Position numbers and translations under genes: made by a program. Shown piece by piece: positions 54,415 through 56,803 of a stretch of 56,803 bases of DNA. The DNA is taken from contig CACJYE010000002.1 of the NCBI GenBank assembly GCA_902597555.1, positions 1 through 56,803 of the forward strand, written 5' to 3'. Each line of letters starts with the position of its first letter. Position 1 is the first letter of the stretch. The stretch comes from an uncultured Pelagibacteraceae bacterium (lineage in GTDB: Bacteria; Pseudomonadota; Alphaproteobacteria; Pelagibacterales; Pelagibacteraceae). The notes under the pieces are model-generated. The model was given only the letters and a program-made list of their open reading frames with translations. It was not told the DNA's origin and searched no databases.

Positions 54415-55032
54415 ATGTCAAAAAAAGCGTCAAAAAAATCCTTTTCATTAACTTTGAGAAATTACTTTATTGCAGGAGTAGTTGTTTTAATACCAATTGG
54501 TTTTACTTTATATCTTACAAAGATTTTAATCGGTATCTCTTCTAATTTAATACCAAAAAATATAAATCCTAATAGTTATTTGCCTTTTAATATACCTGGT
54601 GTTGAAATTGTTATTTCGATTTTATTAATAACTATTGTAGGTGGACTTTCGTTGTCATTTTTTGGAAGAAGAATTCTTAAATTAATTGATGATTTGTTTA
54701 AAAGAATTCCATTTTTAAGAACAGTTTACTCTGCAATTGTTCAAATGACTGAGACCTTTTCTAAAAAAGATGATGGAAAAAAAAGTGTGGTTTTAATTGA
54801 ATATCCAAGAAAAGGAGTTTGGGCGGTTGGTTTTGCTACAAAAGAGAACAAAGGTGAGATGGCTCAAAAAACTGGTAAAAATTTAATTAATGTTTTTGTC
54901 CCAACGACTCCAAATCCTACTAGTGGTTTTTTATTAATGTTCCCAATAGAAGATGTTATATATTTAAATATGTCTTTTGAAGAAGCATCTAAATTTATAG
55001 TTTCAGCAGGAACCTCTACCAAAAAAACTTAA
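54415..55032 (+). CDS. DUF502 family membrane protein
   Basis: A 205-residue inner-membrane protein. Two helices (about 15-37 with FIAGVVVLIPIGFTLYLT, and about 60-82 with VVGGLSL-type Gly motif) are followed by the DUF502 block RIPFLRTVYSAIVQMTETF, VLIEYPRKGVWAVGFAT and VFVPTTPNPTSGFLLMFP. Function unknown; the family is widespread and often sits by recG in alphaproteobacteria, as here. Its stop overlaps the convergent recG stop by 4 nt (TTAA). Confidence 0.9.
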   Translation: MSKKASKKSFSLTLRNYFIAGVVVLIPIGFTLYLTKILIGISSNLIPKNINPNSYLPFNIPGVEIVISILLITIVGGLSLSFFGRRILKLIDDLFKRIPFLRTVYSAIVQMTETFSKKDDGKKSVVLIEYPRKGVWAVGFATKENKGEMAQKTGKNLINVFVPTTPNPTSGFLLMFPIEDVIYLNMSFEEASKFIVSAGTSTKKT

Positions 55033-56803
55033 GCAATATCATTTATTATATCAGCTCTATCATACAATTTTATCAAAGGCTTAAATTTACTTATATCTTC
55101 ATTTGATTTTTCGATTCTTCTTATTTCCTTTTCAGCTAATAAGAAAAGATCATTATTCTGAATTGGATCTGCTAACTTAAAATTTTTTACTCCACTTTGT
55201 TTAAATCCCAAAATATCTCCAAACCCTCGTAATTTCATATCTTCTTCGGATATTAAAAAACCGTCGTTAGTGTCTTTTAAAATTTTTATTCTTTTTTTTG
55301 CGTTTTCGCTTAGATTAGATTTAAACATTAATATGCATGTAGAGTCTTTATGTCCACGACCAACCCTACCTCTTAATTGATGAAGTTGAGATAAACCAAA
55401 TTTATTAGCATTTTCAATTATAATTGTATTTGCATTTGGAAAATCTATCCCAACCTCAATAATCGTTGTAGAAACTAAAATCTTAAATTTATTATTTAAA
55501 AAATTGTTTAGTATTTCATTTTTTTCTTTCACGTCAGTTTTTCCATGAAGTAAACATACTTGGTTTGGAAACTTGCTTTTTAAATATTCATACTTTTTTA
55601 CAGCTGATGAATGATCCAACTTTTTAGATTCCTCAATTAATGGACAAACCCAAAAAATTTGATTTCCTAAGTTAATTTCTTTTTTTATAAATTTTAAAAC
55701 ATCTTCAATTTTAGCCTCTAATTTACTATATGTTTTAATTAGTTTTCTATTTTTAGGTTTTTCTCTAATTATTGAAATGTCCATATCGCCATAAATTGTC
55801 ATTGTTAGAGTTCTAGGTATAGGTGTTGCTGTCATTAATAATACGTCACAATTTGGTCCACCTTTATCTGACAATCTTTTTCTTTGATTCACTCCAAACT
55901 TATGTTGCTCATCTATAATTATTAATCCCAATTTTTTAAAAATTACTTTTTTTTGAAATATTGCATGGGTTCCAAAGATAATATCAATTTTATTATTTTC
56001 TAATTTTTTATGAATTTCCTTTTTTAATCTATATTCAGATTTTCCAGAAATAAGATCTATATTTATATTTTTAGGAAATATTTTTTTTGCAAGTATAAAA
56101 TGTTGTCTTGCTAAAATTTCTGTAGGAGCCATAAAAGCAACCTGGAAACCAGAATTTATGCTATTTATTGCTGATAAAAGAGACACTATTGTTTTTCCAC
56201 TACCAACGTCTCCTTGCAAAAGTCTAAACATTTTATTTGGTGAACTTAAGTCATTGTTTATCTCGTTAAGTGATTTTTGTTGATCACTCGTAAGAGAAAA
56301 ATCTAATTTATCTATTATAGAATTTTGTTTATTTAAATTAATAACTTTATTTTTTTTTTTTATTTTTTTTATTTTTTTTCTTATTTCAGAATTAACAAGA
56401 AATGTTGAAAATATTTCATCAAAAGCAAGCCTTTGATAGAAATTTGATTTATAATTTCCAATATTTTTAGGTTTGTGCAATTCTTTAATTGAGCTATTCC
56501 AACTTATATTTTTAAACTTAGATATAATACTTTTAGAGTGCCATTCATTAAAAACAGGCAAATTATCAATTATTTGATTTAAGATTTTACTATATATTTT
56601 CTCAGAAATACCTTCAGTTAATGAGTATTTGTTATGAGCTTGTTTGATTAAAGAAGAATCTTCTGAAACATATTTTGGATTTGTAATTTGGTATTTATTC
56701 CTAAAATGACCTATTTTACCACTAACAGTAATTTCTTTACCCAAAGGCAGGATTTTTTTAATATAACCTTCATAACTATTAAAAAAAATAAAATCTATTT
56801 CAC
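55029..56803 (-). CDS. recG: ATP-dependent DNA helicase RecG (N-terminus outside window)
   Basis: The frame is open to the right edge; a TTG near 56744 is only an internal Leu codon, because the upstream residues (FNSYEGYIKKILPLGKEI) continue the RecG OB-fold. About 591 residues are present. Walker A GDVGSGKT lies at 56191-56214, the DEQH box at about 55900-55913, MTATPIPRT follows, then VCPLIEESKKLD, the helicase C domain with VGIDFPNANTIIIE, QLHQLRGRVGRG, and the RecG-specific tail LRGFGDILGFKQSG. It remodels stalled replication forks. Confidence 0.95.
   Translation of the reverse strand, partial: EIDFIFFNSYEGYIKKILPLGKEITVSGKIGHFRNKYQITNPKYVSEDSSLIKQAHNKYSLTEGISEKIYSKILNQIIDNLPVFNEWHSKSIISKFKNISWNSSIKELHKPKNIGNYKSNFYQRLAFDEIFSTFLVNSEIRKKIKKIKKKNKVINLNKQNSIIDKLDFSLTSDQQKSLNEINNDLSSPNKMFRLLQGDVGSGKTIVSLLSAINSINSGFQVAFMAPTEILARQHFILAKKIFPKNINIDLISGKSEYRLKKEIHKKLENNKIDIIFGTHAIFQKKVIFKKLGLIIIDEQHKFGVNQRKRLSDKGGPNCDVLLMTATPIPRTLTMTIYGDMDISIIREKPKNRKLIKTYSKLEAKIEDVLKFIKKEINLGNQIFWVCPLIEESKKLDHSSAVKKYEYLKSKFPNQVCLLHGKTDVKEKNEILNNFLNNKFKILVSTTIIEVGIDFPNANTIIIENANKFGLSQLHQLRGRVGRGHKDSTCILMFKSNLSENAKKRIKILKDTNDGFLISEEDMKLRGFGDILGFKQSGVKNFKLADPIQNNDLFLLAEKEIRRIEKSNEDISKFKPLIKLYDRADIINDIA

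Noticed and set aside
56742-56744. TTG as a RecG start codon.
   Set aside because: The frame continues upstream to the window edge with RecG-like sequence, so the gene is cut by the window and this is an internal Leu.

Overview
The window is about 57 kb of a very AT-rich, gene-dense chromosome with short intergenic gaps and many stop/start overlaps of the TAATG or ATGA type. Gene content and order (ntrX-trkA-trkH, the aap amino acid transporter, phoR-pstSCAB-phoU-phoB, scpAB-tatABC, yajC-secDF, an alphaproteobacterial-style Zur regulon) and a streamlined look (short TatB, no long spacers, no IS elements, phage genes or CRISPR) point to an alphaproteobacterium of the Pelagibacterales (SAR11) type. 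This assignment is inferred from protein and codon character, not from a marker search.

Layout. 1-3104: the 3' end of ntrX and the potassium uptake pair trkA-trkH. 3133-3209: tRNA-Arg(TCT). 3387-7818: the general L-amino acid ABC transporter aapJ-(hairpin terminator)-aapQ-aapM-aapP. 8009-8380: a lone XRE regulator bracketed by symmetrical DNA elements. 8443-8640: tRNA-Asn(GTT) and tRNA-Cys(GCA) on the minus strand. 8765-15472: valS-ilvD-manC-phoR chained by 1-nt overlaps. 15493-21509: the phosphate module pstS-(terminator, Pho box)-pstC-pstA-pstB-phoU-phoB. 21518-23921: minus-strand small membrane protein, PhyH-type dioxygenase, DsbA-like isomerase and peroxiredoxin-like protein. 24005-30475: a zinc island, with znuA-cobW-WD40-small Cys protein on the minus strand and znuC-znuB-zur plus an Ldh2-family dehydrogenase on the plus strand, diverging from two Zur-box palindromes. 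30467-31560: xth and erpA. 31611-39596: dgt-argS-(86-aa membrane protein)-nagZ-scpA-scpB-tatABC-serS. 39652-42412: yajC-secD-secF. 42467-47937: acetoacetyl-CoA synthetase, a PuuD-like membrane protein and uvrA. 48026-53228: ssb-gyrA-coaD-cyclophilin-tgt. 53383-53458: tRNA-Lys(TTT). 53470-56803: an M48 peptidase with a twin-arginine signal, a DUF502 membrane protein and the 3' part of recG.

Functionally the window combines scavenging systems for amino acids, phosphate and zinc, each with a recognisable regulatory arrangement, with core translation, replication and secretion genes. The most notable signals are: a Tgt that lacks two of its three zinc-binding cysteines; the dual-Zur-box zinc island with a WD40 protein and an uncharacterised 84-residue Cys protein; a 60% GC, codon-atypical patch inside ilvD; and nested inverted and direct repeats around the XRE gene. 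No stretch longer than 300 bases lacks a gene or RNA; the longest spacers are described under individual entries.
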